Under the pieces are notes generated by a model that was not told the origin of the DNA, searched no databases, and was given only the letters and a program-made list of their open reading frames with translations. From an uncultured Clostridia bacterium (lineage in GTDB: Bacteria > Bacillota > Clostridia > Christensenellales > Borkfalkiaceae): DNA of 11,798 nt. Position 1 is the stretch's first letter; every line of letters starts with the position of its first letter. The translations under genes were made by a program, and so were the position numbers. The DNA lies in NCBI GenBank assembly GCA_945834965.1, contig CAMAHZ010000027.1:1-11798 (forward strand), in the 5' to 3' direction. Shown here piece by piece: positions 1 through 6,835 of the stretch.

Positions 1-100
1 AGCCTGTGATGGATAACCGTCCATAACTATCTTTTATCGCCTTATGTTCTCAGGAGAGCCCACAAATTATGCAAATGCAACAATATAAAGTAAAAAATCT
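1..100. other. Intergenic sequence, no supported gene
   Basis: No coding region can be supported here. All three plus-strand frames close within the first 26 bases. A minus-strand ATG at 24-22 opens a frame of only eight codons before the window edge, without a convincing ribosome binding site. A short inverted repeat (ATGGA at 9-13, TCCAT at 20-24) is present. The T-rich stretch after the stop of the minus-strand peptidase gene has no GC-rich stem, so I do not call a terminator. Confidence 0.4.
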
Positions 101-1549
101 TTAAATTACTACTTTGCCGTTTAAATAGCCGTCGATTAAGCCTTCCACGTCGTACAGCTCGTCGAATTTAGCGATTAAATCTTCGGGTGCGGCAAGAGAG
201 AAGCAGTTGTCTTTAAAGTAGTTTGCAAGTGCCGAAAAGAACTTCTTATCGCCCATAGCGGTGCGCACGCTTTCAAACATCAAAAGGCTTTTATTGTAGA
301 CGATATTTATATATTCGTACTCGCCTTCGTACTCGTTTATAGCACGGGTCATAGTCGTATCGCTCTTGCCGAAAATCTGGTTGTAGACCGAATAATACGC
401 CCTGTACGACTTTATTGCCGAACCTAAAATGCCCGTACGCGTAAAGCCGTAGGCAGGGTGCGTTTCAAAAAAGGCAAGGGTGGAGTACTCCGCCAGCCCT
501 TCGTCCTGCCAGGCGCAAGTCACCTGATTGCTGCCGACCATAGCGTACCACCATTGATGCGCCGTTTCGTGTACGGCGGTGTAAACGGCGTTCTCTTCGG
601 TCAAAGCGGAATTAATCATAGTCAGCGCAGGGTATTCCATACCGCTTGAATTTAACGGCGTAAACACCACCGAAAGGGTGGGGTAGGCATAATTGCCGAA
701 CAGGGAAGAGAAGTACTCAAGGCTCTCGACGGTGGCGTTAAGCTCCTTTTGCGGCTGTCTTTCGCCGCAGTAATATACGGTTACCGCACAGCCGTTAAAG
801 TTTTGGGTCAGCGTCTTGAAATCTTTTGAGAGTACCGCCGCAAAGTCCCTTGCGTTTTCAAGGGTGTAACGGGTTGTAACCCCGTCCTTTTCTTCCTTGC
901 GCTCGACTTCTTTACCGCTCGTCGCGGCGGTATATCCCAAGGGCAATTTAAGCGTTACGTCGTAATCTGCGCAAGCGGAGACGAACGGGTCGCCCGTGGA
1001 ATAGTAGGGCGTTTGAATAAACCCTTCTTTTGAGTAGGCGCAAAGAATGGGGTAGAAGTTACCCAAGTTTACGCTCTCTTTGGTCACGCCCGTGCGATGG
1101 TTAATTTTGGCAAGGTCAAGCGTGTAGCTTATTGTAACCGTCGTACTCTGTTCGGGGTATAAAGGCTCGCTTAGCGCAACTTTTAAAATGTTTTCGTCGT
1201 CGCCGCAAACTTCCCAGCTTGCACAGCCTTCAACGCTTTCAACGCTCTCGCCGCCGTAGTTTACGCCGCAGTAATAGGCTTTATTATCGCCCGACGCGGC
1301 AGGCTTGTTTTTTGCGTCTTGCCTGTAGGCGTTGCCCCACAAATTAAAGCAAAGGCTGTCAAGCTCGTTGTCGGTGCGGTTGTGGTAGGTAAAGGTGCAG
1401 GTGCCGTTCAACTTCTCTTCTTCTTCGTCGTAGGTGGCGCAGATTGCGTACTTGTCGCTGTCTAAGCTTTCGCCCTTTTTGCAGGCGGAAAGGGGCAGGG
1501 CGCAGGCGGCAATAAGCGCGGTTGCAATAATCAAGGTCGTCTTTTTCAT
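101..1549 (-). CDS. M1-family zinc metallopeptidase lipoprotein
   Basis: A 482-residue secreted zinc peptidase of the gluzincin M1 (aminopeptidase N-like) family, predicted to sit on the outer face of the membrane and trim peptides. The N-terminus has a Lys pair, a hydrophobic stretch and the lipobox LSAC, with C23 as the lipidation site. Residues about 30-240 look like the beta-rich N-terminal M1 domain. The M1 substrate-binding motif appears as GMEYP (303-307). The zinc site is HETAH (327-331) followed 18 residues later by E350 in DEGLAEY, which is the HExxH-x18-E spacing of the family. Y418 in a YNKS context fits the transition-state tyrosine. The mature part carries 12 Cys residues, which is unusual for an exported protein of an anaerobe. 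The gene is transcribed away from the housekeeping operon. I see no strong Shine-Dalgarno before its ATG and no clear terminator after its stop. Family assignment is firm; the substrate is unknown. Confidence 0.9.
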   Translation of the reverse strand: MKKTTLIIATALIAACALPLSACKKGESLDSDKYAICATYDEEEEKLNGTCTFTYHNRTDNELDSLCFNLWGNAYRQDAKNKPAASGDNKAYYCGVNYGGESVESVEGCASWEVCGDDENILKVALSEPLYPEQSTTVTISYTLDLAKINHRTGVTKESVNLGNFYPILCAYSKEGFIQTPYYSTGDPFVSACADYDVTLKLPLGYTAATSGKEVERKEEKDGVTTRYTLENARDFAAVLSKDFKTLTQNFNGCAVTVYYCGERQPQKELNATVESLEYFSSLFGNYAYPTLSVVFTPLNSSGMEYPALTMINSALTEENAVYTAVHETAHQWWYAMVGSNQVTCAWQDEGLAEYSTLAFFETHPAYGFTRTGILGSAIKSYRAYYSVYNQIFGKSDTTMTRAINEYEGEYEYINIVYNKSLLMFESVRTAMGDKKFFSALANYFKDNCFSLAAPEDLIAKFDELYDVEGLIDGYLNGKVVI

Positions 1550-1619
1550 ACTTTAAGGTTATGCCGTGCTTACGCGAGTTAGAACTTTTTTCGCCGCTTT
1601 AAAATAATATGTAAGGTAT

Positions 1620-2282
1620 ATGAAAGTCTGCGTAATAACTCAAAGAAATAATAATTTTTCACTGCCGTTGCCGCAATGCGATATAGCCCTTTTCAACTTC
1701 TCGACCTTGGGCGGCGTCGATTTCGGCGCGGAAATAGACGGCAAAAGCGATAAGTTGCAGACTATGGCGGCGTACTCGGCTAAGTGCGCCTGCGGCGTTT
1801 TGTGCGGCTGTATAACCGACAGCAGGGGGTTAAAGCGCAAGTCGGTCGCCGTCGCAAGCGAAGGCAGGCTGTTGGGTATTACCGATATGATGTACGTTTT
1901 AGACGGTGAAGAGTATAAAAGCGGCGGTGCGGTCGGCGTATATTTTCTGCACGGCTATAAGGTAGGGGTGTGCATAGATAACGATTTGCTCTTCCCCGAG
2001 CATATAAAAACTTTGGCGGTCTGCGGCTGTAATTTAATCTGCGTGCATTGCGAAGATTTGTTAAATACAATGGCGCCGCAGCTTATCCGCTCGTACGCCT
2101 ATATTTACGGCGTACCCGTCGTTATGGTCGCGGGGAAAGTGGCTTTCTTTGCGGATATTACGGGGGTAATCGCAACTTCTAACCGCCCCGTATCGCTGTT
2201 TGAAACTACTTTAAAGAACTGCTACAGGGTAGTAACCACCCGAAAAAGGGGGCTTTTTGAAGGGTGCGGCGCAGACGTTTAA
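1620..2282 (+). CDS. Nitrilase-fold protein, probable catalytically dead
   Basis: A 220-residue protein that I read as a shortened, degenerate member of the carbon-nitrogen hydrolase (nitrilase) superfamily. The best match is residues 116-127, G-V-C-I-D-N-D-L-L-F-P-E, which parallels the family's nucleophile region G-V-x-I-C-Y-D-L-R-F-P-E. It is followed by an AVCGCNLICVHC strand resembling the usual 'A-G-A-D-L-I-x-V-P' segment. The catalytic Cys position is Asp (D120). The Glu region (usual FPE) reads FNF at 25-27, and the Lys region (usual YRKxH) reads ITDMM at 87-91, so the Glu-Lys-Cys triad seems lost. It has 13 Cys, including a C-x-C-x3-C-x-C cluster at 56-64. Family members are usually 250-300 residues. 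A good Shine-Dalgarno (TAAGG) lies just before the ATG. It is divergent from the peptidase gene and separate from the yicC operon. No signal peptide. Assignment to the fold is moderate; function is unknown. Confidence 0.6.
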   Translation: MKVCVITQRNNNFSLPLPQCDIALFNFSTLGGVDFGAEIDGKSDKLQTMAAYSAKCACGVLCGCITDSRGLKRKSVAVASEGRLLGITDMMYVLDGEEYKSGGAVGVYFLHGYKVGVCIDNDLLFPEHIKTLAVCGCNLICVHCEDLLNTMAPQLIRSYAYIYGVPVVMVAGKVAFFADITGVIATSNRPVSLFETTLKNCYRVVTTRKRGLFEGCGADV

Positions 2283-2304
2283 CCGCTTATTTATAAGGGC
2301 GGTT
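2281..2304. repeat. Inverted repeat after nitrilase-like gene
   Basis: AACCGC (2281-2286) pairs with GCGGTT (2299-2304). Inner bases TTA/TAA can extend the stem past a small bulge. It begins inside the stop codon of the upstream gene, where a terminator would be expected, but only three T follow on the plus strand before the next palindrome. It may be a weak or factor-assisted terminator. Confidence 0.4.
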
Positions 2305-2318
2305 TAGCTATAGCTAAA
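2303..2318. repeat. Perfect 16-bp palindrome
   Basis: TTTAGCTATAGCTAAA reads identically on both strands. It sits 27 bp upstream of the -35 box of the yicC promoter and partly overlaps the preceding inverted repeat. It could be the binding site of a dimeric regulator or the second half of a transcript-end structure. No regulator gene is visible in the window, so the role is open. Confidence 0.45.
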
Positions 2319-2344
2319 AAATAAGCGAAAAGTTTATAAATGGC

Positions 2345-2373
2345 TTGAAATTTAATCGGGCATATAGTATAAT
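2345..2373 (+). promoter_or_regulatory. Sigma-A type promoter of the yicC operon
   Basis: A -35 box TTGAAA (2345-2350) and a perfect -10 box TATAAT (2368-2373) are separated by exactly 17 bp, as for the housekeeping sigma factor. Initiation is expected near 2380, giving a leader of about 30 nt. It is the only strong promoter I see before the run of same-strand genes down to 11381, so it probably drives all of them. Confidence 0.8.
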
Positions 2374-2408
2374 GAATAATGCGTAAATATTCTATGGAGT
2401 GGTAAAGT

Positions 2409-3281
2409 ATGTTCAGTATGACCGGTTACGGCAGGGGCGAATATAAACAGGGCGGTTTGGAAGTTGTTGCGGAGATTAAGACCGTCAACAACCGCTATTT
2501 AGACGTGTCCTTAAAATGCCCCAGAATTCTTTCGGCTTACGAAGACGTTTTGAGAAACGTCGTAAGGGAAAAACTTACAAGGGGTCACGCCGACGTGTAT
2601 ATTTCCTTTACCGATAAAAGAGAAAACCGTGCGGCATTATCCGTAGATTTACAGGCGGCAAAGGCTTGGGTGGATATGGCATCTCAGCTTAAAGAAGTAT
2701 TTCCCGAGCTTGAAAACGATTTTACCGTGTCGTCTTTAATGCGCCAGCAGGACGTGTTAAAGCAGGAAGATATGTCCTGCGACGAAGAGCTTGCTCAGGG
2801 CGCAAAGTCGGCGCTTTCCGCCGCGTTGGACAAGCTTAATCTTATGCGCAAGACCGAAGGCGAAAAGCTTGCAAAGGATATGCTTTCAAGGGTTGACTTG
2901 GTTGAAACGCTCGTTTCTAAGGTTAAAGAGCGTGCGCCGTTAGTCGCCGCAGACTATAAAAAACGCCTTGAAGAGAAGATTAAAAACTATCTCGACGGCG
3001 TAAATTACGACGAAGGCAGGCTGCTTACCGAAGTTGCAGTCTTTACCGATAAGAGCAATATCGATGAAGAGCTTACAAGGCTTGGCTCTCACATCTCTCA
3101 ATTCAGGGAGATTGCAAGCGCCGATTTAGTAGGCAGAAAGCTCGACTTTTTGGTTCAGGAATTCAACAGAGAGACCAACACCATCTGTTCAAAATCCAAC
3201 GATTTGGCAATAACTAAGCTGGGGTTGGAGCTTAAGAACGAAATTGAAAAAATCAGGGAACAGGTGCAGAACGTTGAGTAA
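2409..3281 (+). CDS. yicC: YicC/YloC family endoribonuclease
   Basis: A 290-residue cytoplasmic protein of the YicC/YloC family, whose members have been characterised as endoribonucleases involved in RNA turnover. The N-terminus carries the family signature SMTGYGR (3-9), followed by the conserved VNNRYLD-type segment (26-32). The C-terminal domain has the second conserved block: SNIDEELTRLGSH (216-228), then LDFLVQEFNRE (245-255) and TICSKSND (258-265). The length is typical. The ATG is preceded by GGAG (2396-2399) at a normal distance and by a consensus promoter, making this the first gene of the operon. Its last 8 bases overlap the gmk start. In Bacillus subtilis the small gene remA lies between yicC and gmk; here it is absent. 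Assignment is firm; the RNA targets cannot be deduced. Confidence 0.93.
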   Translation: MFSMTGYGRGEYKQGGLEVVAEIKTVNNRYLDVSLKCPRILSAYEDVLRNVVREKLTRGHADVYISFTDKRENRAALSVDLQAAKAWVDMASQLKEVFPELENDFTVSSLMRQQDVLKQEDMSCDEELAQGAKSALSAALDKLNLMRKTEGEKLAKDMLSRVDLVETLVSKVKERAPLVAADYKKRLEEKIKNYLDGVNYDEGRLLTEVAVFTDKSNIDEELTRLGSHISQFREIASADLVGRKLDFLVQEFNRETNTICSKSNDLAITKLGLELKNEIEKIREQVQNVE

Positions 3282-3840
3282 GGGTAAATTGTTGGTGCTT
3301 AGCGGACCTTCCGGGGTAGGCAAGGGCACAATCGTAAAGGAAGTATTAAAGCTCCGCCCCAACGCCTGCGTATCCGTATCCTGCACGACGCGCAGCCCAA
3401 GGGACGGCGAAATCGACGGGAAGAGCTATTTTTTCATCTCTAAAGAGCAGTTTGAAAGTATGATAGGGCAAGGCGGCTTTTTGGAGTATTCTGAACACTT
3501 TAACAACTATTACGGCACGCCTAAAAAGTTTGTGGAAGAAAAGCTTTTATCGGGCGACGTGATTTTGGAAATAGATGTAAACGGCGGATTAAGCGTAAAG
3601 AAATCTATGCCCCAAGCCGTTCTGGTTATGATTGCGCCCCCCGATAAAGAGGCGCTGTACGCAAGGCTCCGCGGCAGGGGGACGGAAGGGGAAGACGTAA
3701 TCGCAATGCGCCTTGACAGGGCGGATTACGAGCTGTCTAAAGCGCCCTTGTACGATTATACGGTAATTAACGACGACTTATATCAAGCAGTCGGCGAAGT
3801 GGTTAAAATATTAGAAGAAGGAGAACAAGATAATGATTAA
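3274..3840 (+). CDS. gmk: Guanylate kinase
   Basis: Guanylate kinase phosphorylates GMP to GDP with ATP, an essential cytoplasmic step of guanine nucleotide supply. Starting at the TTG at 3274 the protein has 188 residues, close to the family's usual 190-207. The P-loop GPSGVGKGT is at 11-19. The GMP-binding region follows with SCTTRSPRDGE and the FLEYSEHFNNYYGTP segment, and the lid with RLRGRGTE. An upstream in-frame TTG at 3244 would add ten residues not seen in the family. The 3274 start is preferred because AGGTG (3262-3266) lies at the right distance and the protein then begins MSKGKLLVLSG, as in homologues. The start overlaps the yicC stop in TTGAGTAA, suggesting translational coupling. 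The end overlaps rpoZ in the same style. Confidence 0.95.
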   Translation: MSKGKLLVLSGPSGVGKGTIVKEVLKLRPNACVSVSCTTRSPRDGEIDGKSYFFISKEQFESMIGQGGFLEYSEHFNNYYGTPKKFVEEKLLSGDVILEIDVNGGLSVKKSMPQAVLVMIAPPDKEALYARLRGRGTEGEDVIAMRLDRADYELSKAPLYDYTVINDDLYQAVGEVVKILEEGEQDND

Positions 3841-4054
3841 CGTACCTGCAGTAGACAATCTTTTAGACAAACTTTCACGCGAAGGACACACCGCATCCCG
3901 TTACGAGTTGTGCGTGGTGGTTTCTAAGCGCGCCCGTCAGCTCATCGAAAGGGGCGCGGTAAACAGCGCAAACGAAAACCCCGGCAAGTTAAAGGAAATC
4001 GCCCTTGCCTGCGAAGAGATTGACGACGGTAAAATAATCTCGGTTAAGGACTGA
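3833..4054 (+). CDS. rpoZ: DNA-directed RNA polymerase omega subunit
   Basis: The omega subunit is a small accessory subunit of RNA polymerase that helps fold and hold the beta-prime subunit. The 73-residue length fits Gram-positive omega. The family core is visible as SRYELCVVVSKRARQL (22-37), whose KRARQL helix is the hallmark, followed by NPGKLKEIALACEEI, matching the usual '-KP-x-x-x-A-L-x-E-I-' tail. A strong AAGGAG (3818-3823) precedes the ATG, and the start overlaps the gmk stop in ATGATTAA. The gmk-rpoZ pairing is widely conserved. In Bacillus coaBC follows; here there is a 110-bp non-coding gap and then priA. Confidence 0.95.
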   Translation: MINVPAVDNLLDKLSREGHTASRYELCVVVSKRARQLIERGAVNSANENPGKLKEIALACEEIDDGKIISVKD

Positions 4055-4164
4055 TTGTAAAATAAAACTTTAAAATCCGTTCCGCTTGAAGGCGGTTCGC
4101 AAAAAAAAGTCAAGTGCGCCCGCCCTTCGTTTGGGTGGGCGAAAATTATAAAGAGCAAGTTTTT
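4055..4164 (+). other. Structured gap between rpoZ and priA
   Basis: This is the longest non-coding stretch inside the operon. It contains a small hairpin (CCGC 4082-4085 with GCGG 4092-4095), an A8 tract (4101-4108) and a strong GC-rich hairpin at 4117-4141: a 9-bp stem with one G-U pair and a TTCGTTT loop. No T-run follows the stem on the plus strand, so it is not a standard terminator. It occupies the place where coaBC lies in Bacillus. It may protect or process the transcript, or lower priA expression. Confidence 0.5.
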
Positions 4165-6333
4165 ATGTACGCAAAGGTAATCGTAGATATAGCCCACTCG
4201 CAGGTGGACAGGGTATTTGAATATTCCTGCCCTGAAAACACTCAGGCGGGCTGTAGGGTAAAAGTTCCGTTCGGCGGAAGAGTTATCGAAGGGTTTGTAA
4301 TTGCAGTAAGCCAAACCCCGTCTTTTGCCGCGGAAAAAATTAAGCCCGTAACTTCTCTCTACGACGAATTGCCTGCGTTAGTACCCGAATGTTTTGCGCT
4401 TATGGAGAGCATTGCCCAAAGGTACAGGGTGCCTAAGGCGGCGTCATTAAGGCTCTTTCTGCCGTCCGAAATGCGGCTTGGTAAGGTGAACGAAGTCTTT
4501 GAAAAGCGCATACGCCTTTGCGGCGATATATCCCTTATAGGCAAGGCGGCGAAAAAGCAGGCGGAAGCGGCGCAACTCCTTTCAACGGGCGATACGGATT
4601 TTACTTCGCTTTGCAATAAGTGCGGCAGGGTGGCAGTAAATGCGCTGATTGAAAAGGGCGTTGCCGAAGTTTATAAAGTTAAGCGCAACCGCACGCCTAT
4701 GTCGGGCGGCGGCGAAGGCTTTGAAAAAAGAATTTTAACGCCTGCTCAAAAGGCGGCTTTGGACTATATAGAAAGGTCGGATAAGCGGGTTCAGCTCATT
4801 CACGGCGTTACGGGCAGCGGCAAGACGGAGATATATTTGAATATAATCGCCGAGCAGTTAAGGCGGGGTAAGACGGCAATATTCTTAGTGCCGGAAATCT
4901 CGCTCACGCCGCAGATGCTCTCCCAACTCCGCGCACGCTTTGGCAGCGAAGCGGCGATAATGCACAGCGGACTTTCCGCAGGGGAACGCTTTGACGAGTG
5001 GTGGCGCTTGCGCTCGGGCGAAGCCAAAATAGCCATAGGCGCGCGCTCTGCAATCTTTGCGCCCCTTGAAAATATCGGTGCTATAATTATCGACGAAGAG
5101 CACGACTCTTCCTACCGCTCGGAGACTGCGCCGAGATATTCGACCGTGGATATTGCAACTCTTCGTGCGGAATATAACGATTGTAAACTAATCTTAGGCA
5201 GCGCAACGCCTTCGGTAGAGAGCTATATTGCGGCGACCGAAGGGCGGTACGGCTTGGTCACGCTGACAGAGCGTATTAACGGCAAGCCCATGCCCGAAAT
5301 AATAATTGCCGATATGCGCAAGGAGATTAAAAGGGGGAACGTATCCAACCTTTCGCGCGCATTGAGAGAAGAGCTTGAAAAAACTCTGTCGTCGGGCAAT
5401 CAGGCGATAATCTTTTTAAACCGCAGGGGGTATTCGCAGACTGTAATCTGCGCCGACTGCGGGTACGTTGCAAAGTGCGAAAACTGCGACGTAAGTTTAA
5501 CCTATCACAGCGAAGAGAACTGCTTAAAGTGCCACTACTGCGGCGCAAAATACCGTATGCTTTCAGCCTGCCCCGACTGCGGCGGCAAGCATTTGCGCTA
5601 TAGCGGTACGGGCACTCAAAGGGTGGTTGCGGAAATTAAGGAACTCTTCCCGTCGGCAAGGGTTATAAGAATGGACAACGACACGGTGTCGGGCAAGGAC
5701 GGGCACTATAAAATTTTAAAGAGCTTTTCGGAAAAGCAGGCGGATATTCTGGTCGGCACGCAGATGATTGCAAAGGGGCACGACTTCCCTTCCGTAACTT
5801 TAGTGGGCATTTTAGACGCCGATATGAGCTTGCATTTTTCCGACTACAGAAGCGGCGAGCGGACCTTTCAGCTTATAACTCAGGTCGCAGGCAGAAGCGG
5901 CAGGGCCGGGTCAAAGGGCAAGGTCGTATTGCAGACCTATTCGCCTGAAAACTACATACTTCGCTATGCAATAAGCTACGACTATAAGGGCTTTTTTGAA
6001 AACGAAGTTAAAATGCGCAAGGCGGCTCTCTTCCCCCCGTATTCGCTCATCTGCCGAGTTATGGTAGTTGCGGACAAGGACGAAAGCGCTTTGGAAGCTT
6101 TGAAAAAGGTATACCTTGCGATAGAAGAGATAAGAAAGAGCGATTCGGACGAGTTTATCTTTTTAAACAAAATGCACTCGCCCATTAAAAAAATACAGAA
6201 CAAAGTGCGCTATCAGGTGCTTGCAAGGCTAAAGAGCGACAAGTACCTTAAAGATATCTACGATATTGCGGTGGGGGCGTCGAATGCGGACGCGCTCGTC
6301 TACGTAGAAGAAAACCCCGTCAATCTATCGTGA
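4165..6333 (+). CDS. priA: Primosomal protein N' (replication restart helicase)
   Basis: PriA is a superfamily 2 helicase that recognises stalled replication forks and reloads the replisome. From the ATG at 4165 it is 722 residues, in the family's normal range. Residues 1-100 form the DNA-binding region, starting MYAKVIVDI as in homologues. Walker A GVTGSGKT is at about 214-221 and the Walker B DEEH box at 310-313. The zinc-binding insertion has eight cysteines in CxxC pairs (429/432, 438/441, 456/459, 469/472). Helicase motifs V-VI include GTQMIAKGHDFP and QVAGRSGRAG. A GTG 51 bp upstream (4114) is in frame, but it lies at the edge of a hairpin and would add a tail unlike the family, so the ATG is chosen. 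The ribosome binding site (AAGAG) is weak, which fits a low-abundance protein. Confidence 0.95.
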   Translation: MYAKVIVDIAHSQVDRVFEYSCPENTQAGCRVKVPFGGRVIEGFVIAVSQTPSFAAEKIKPVTSLYDELPALVPECFALMESIAQRYRVPKAASLRLFLPSEMRLGKVNEVFEKRIRLCGDISLIGKAAKKQAEAAQLLSTGDTDFTSLCNKCGRVAVNALIEKGVAEVYKVKRNRTPMSGGGEGFEKRILTPAQKAALDYIERSDKRVQLIHGVTGSGKTEIYLNIIAEQLRRGKTAIFLVPEISLTPQMLSQLRARFGSEAAIMHSGLSAGERFDEWWRLRSGEAKIAIGARSAIFAPLENIGAIIIDEEHDSSYRSETAPRYSTVDIATLRAEYNDCKLILGSATPSVESYIAATEGRYGLVTLTERINGKPMPEIIIADMRKEIKRGNVSNLSRALREELEKTLSSGNQAIIFLNRRGYSQTVICADCGYVAKCENCDVSLTYHSEENCLKCHYCGAKYRMLSACPDCGGKHLRYSGTGTQRVVAEIKELFPSARVIRMDNDTVSGKDGHYKILKSFSEKQADILVGTQMIAKGHDFPSVTLVGILDADMSLHFSDYRSGERTFQLITQVAGRSGRAGSKGKVVLQTYSPENYILRYAISYDYKGFFENEVKMRKAALFPPYSLICRVMVVADKDESALEALKKVYLAIEEIRKSDSDEFIFLNKMHSPIKKIQNKVRYQVLARLKSDKYLKDIYDIAVGASNADALVYVEENPVNLS

Positions 6334-6337
6334 CGGG
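6316..6337. repeat. Hairpin across the priA stop codon
   Basis: CCCGTCA (6316-6322) and TGACGGG (6331-6337) form a perfect 7-bp stem with an 8-nt loop. The priA stop TGA begins the right arm. An A-run rather than a T-run follows, so it is not a plus-strand terminator. It may mark a transcript stability boundary before def. Confidence 0.45.
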
Positions 6338-6366
6338 ATAAAAAAATTCATCGGGAGTTAATTTTT

Positions 6367-6834
6367 ATGGCATACAGATACGTTGTGCAAATAGGCGACG
6401 AAAGGCTTAGAAAAAACTGTGAAGAAGTTAAAAAGTTCGATAAAGAGCTGTGGTCGCTTTTAGACGATATGAAAGAGACCGTCCGCAAGGAAAACGGCGC
6501 AGGGCTTGCCGCACCGCAGATAGGAATTAATAAGCGAGTGGTGGTAATCGATTTGGAAGAAGGGTATTTCGAGATGATTAACCCCAAAATCTTATCCGTC
6601 AAGGGCGAGCAGACGGGCACCGAAGGCTGTCTTTCGGTTAAGGGTAAGTACGGTATCGTCACCCGTCCTTTAAAGGTTAAGTCGGAATATAGGGACAGAA
6701 ACGGCAAAAAGCATACCGTTACGGGTACCGAGCTTTTCGCACGCTGTATGTGCCACGAGTTCGACCATTTGGACGGCGTATTATACGTGGACAGGGCGAG
6801 TGAAATGTACGACGAAAAGCCCGACGAGGAATAA
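6367..6834 (+). CDS. def: Peptide deformylase
   Basis: Peptide deformylase removes the formyl group from the N-terminal Met of nascent proteins at the ribosome. The 155-residue length fits. All three signature motifs are intact: GAGLAAPQIG (44-53), EGCLS (86-90, with metal ligand C88) and HEFDH (130-134, with ligands H130 and H134 and catalytic E131). A Cys precedes the HExxH where many homologues have Gln. GGGAG (6353-6357) serves as ribosome binding site. It lies directly before fmt, the enzyme that adds the formyl group it removes; this pairing is highly conserved in bacteria. Confidence 0.96.
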   Translation: MAYRYVVQIGDERLRKNCEEVKKFDKELWSLLDDMKETVRKENGAGLAAPQIGINKRVVVIDLEEGYFEMINPKILSVKGEQTGTEGCLSVKGKYGIVTRPLKVKSEYRDRNGKKHTVTGTELFARCMCHEFDHLDGVLYVDRASEMYDEKPDEE

Positions 6835-6835
6835 T

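Noticed and set aside
1..26. Possible gene ends or start at the left edge
   Set aside because: Only a few codons are available in any frame and no motif or ribosome binding site supports a call.
1550..1619. Divergent promoters between the peptidase and nitrilase-like genes
   Set aside because: The region must contain start signals, but the only -10-like sequences lack acceptable -35 partners or would leave too short a leader for the visible Shine-Dalgarno.
3244..3273. Ten-residue N-terminal extension of guanylate kinase from an upstream TTG
   Set aside because: It lies fully inside yicC and lacks a ribosome binding site; the 3274 start has one and gives the normal N-terminus.
4114..4164. 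Seventeen-residue extension of PriA from a GTG
   Set aside because: The codons come from a GC-rich hairpin and the extension does not resemble PriA; the 4165 ATG gives the standard N-terminus.
3937..4314. Minus-strand open frame of 125 codons across rpoZ end, gap and priA start
   Set aside because: It runs antisense through two clearly identified genes and its translation shows no recognisable motif; it is a by-product of their codon use.
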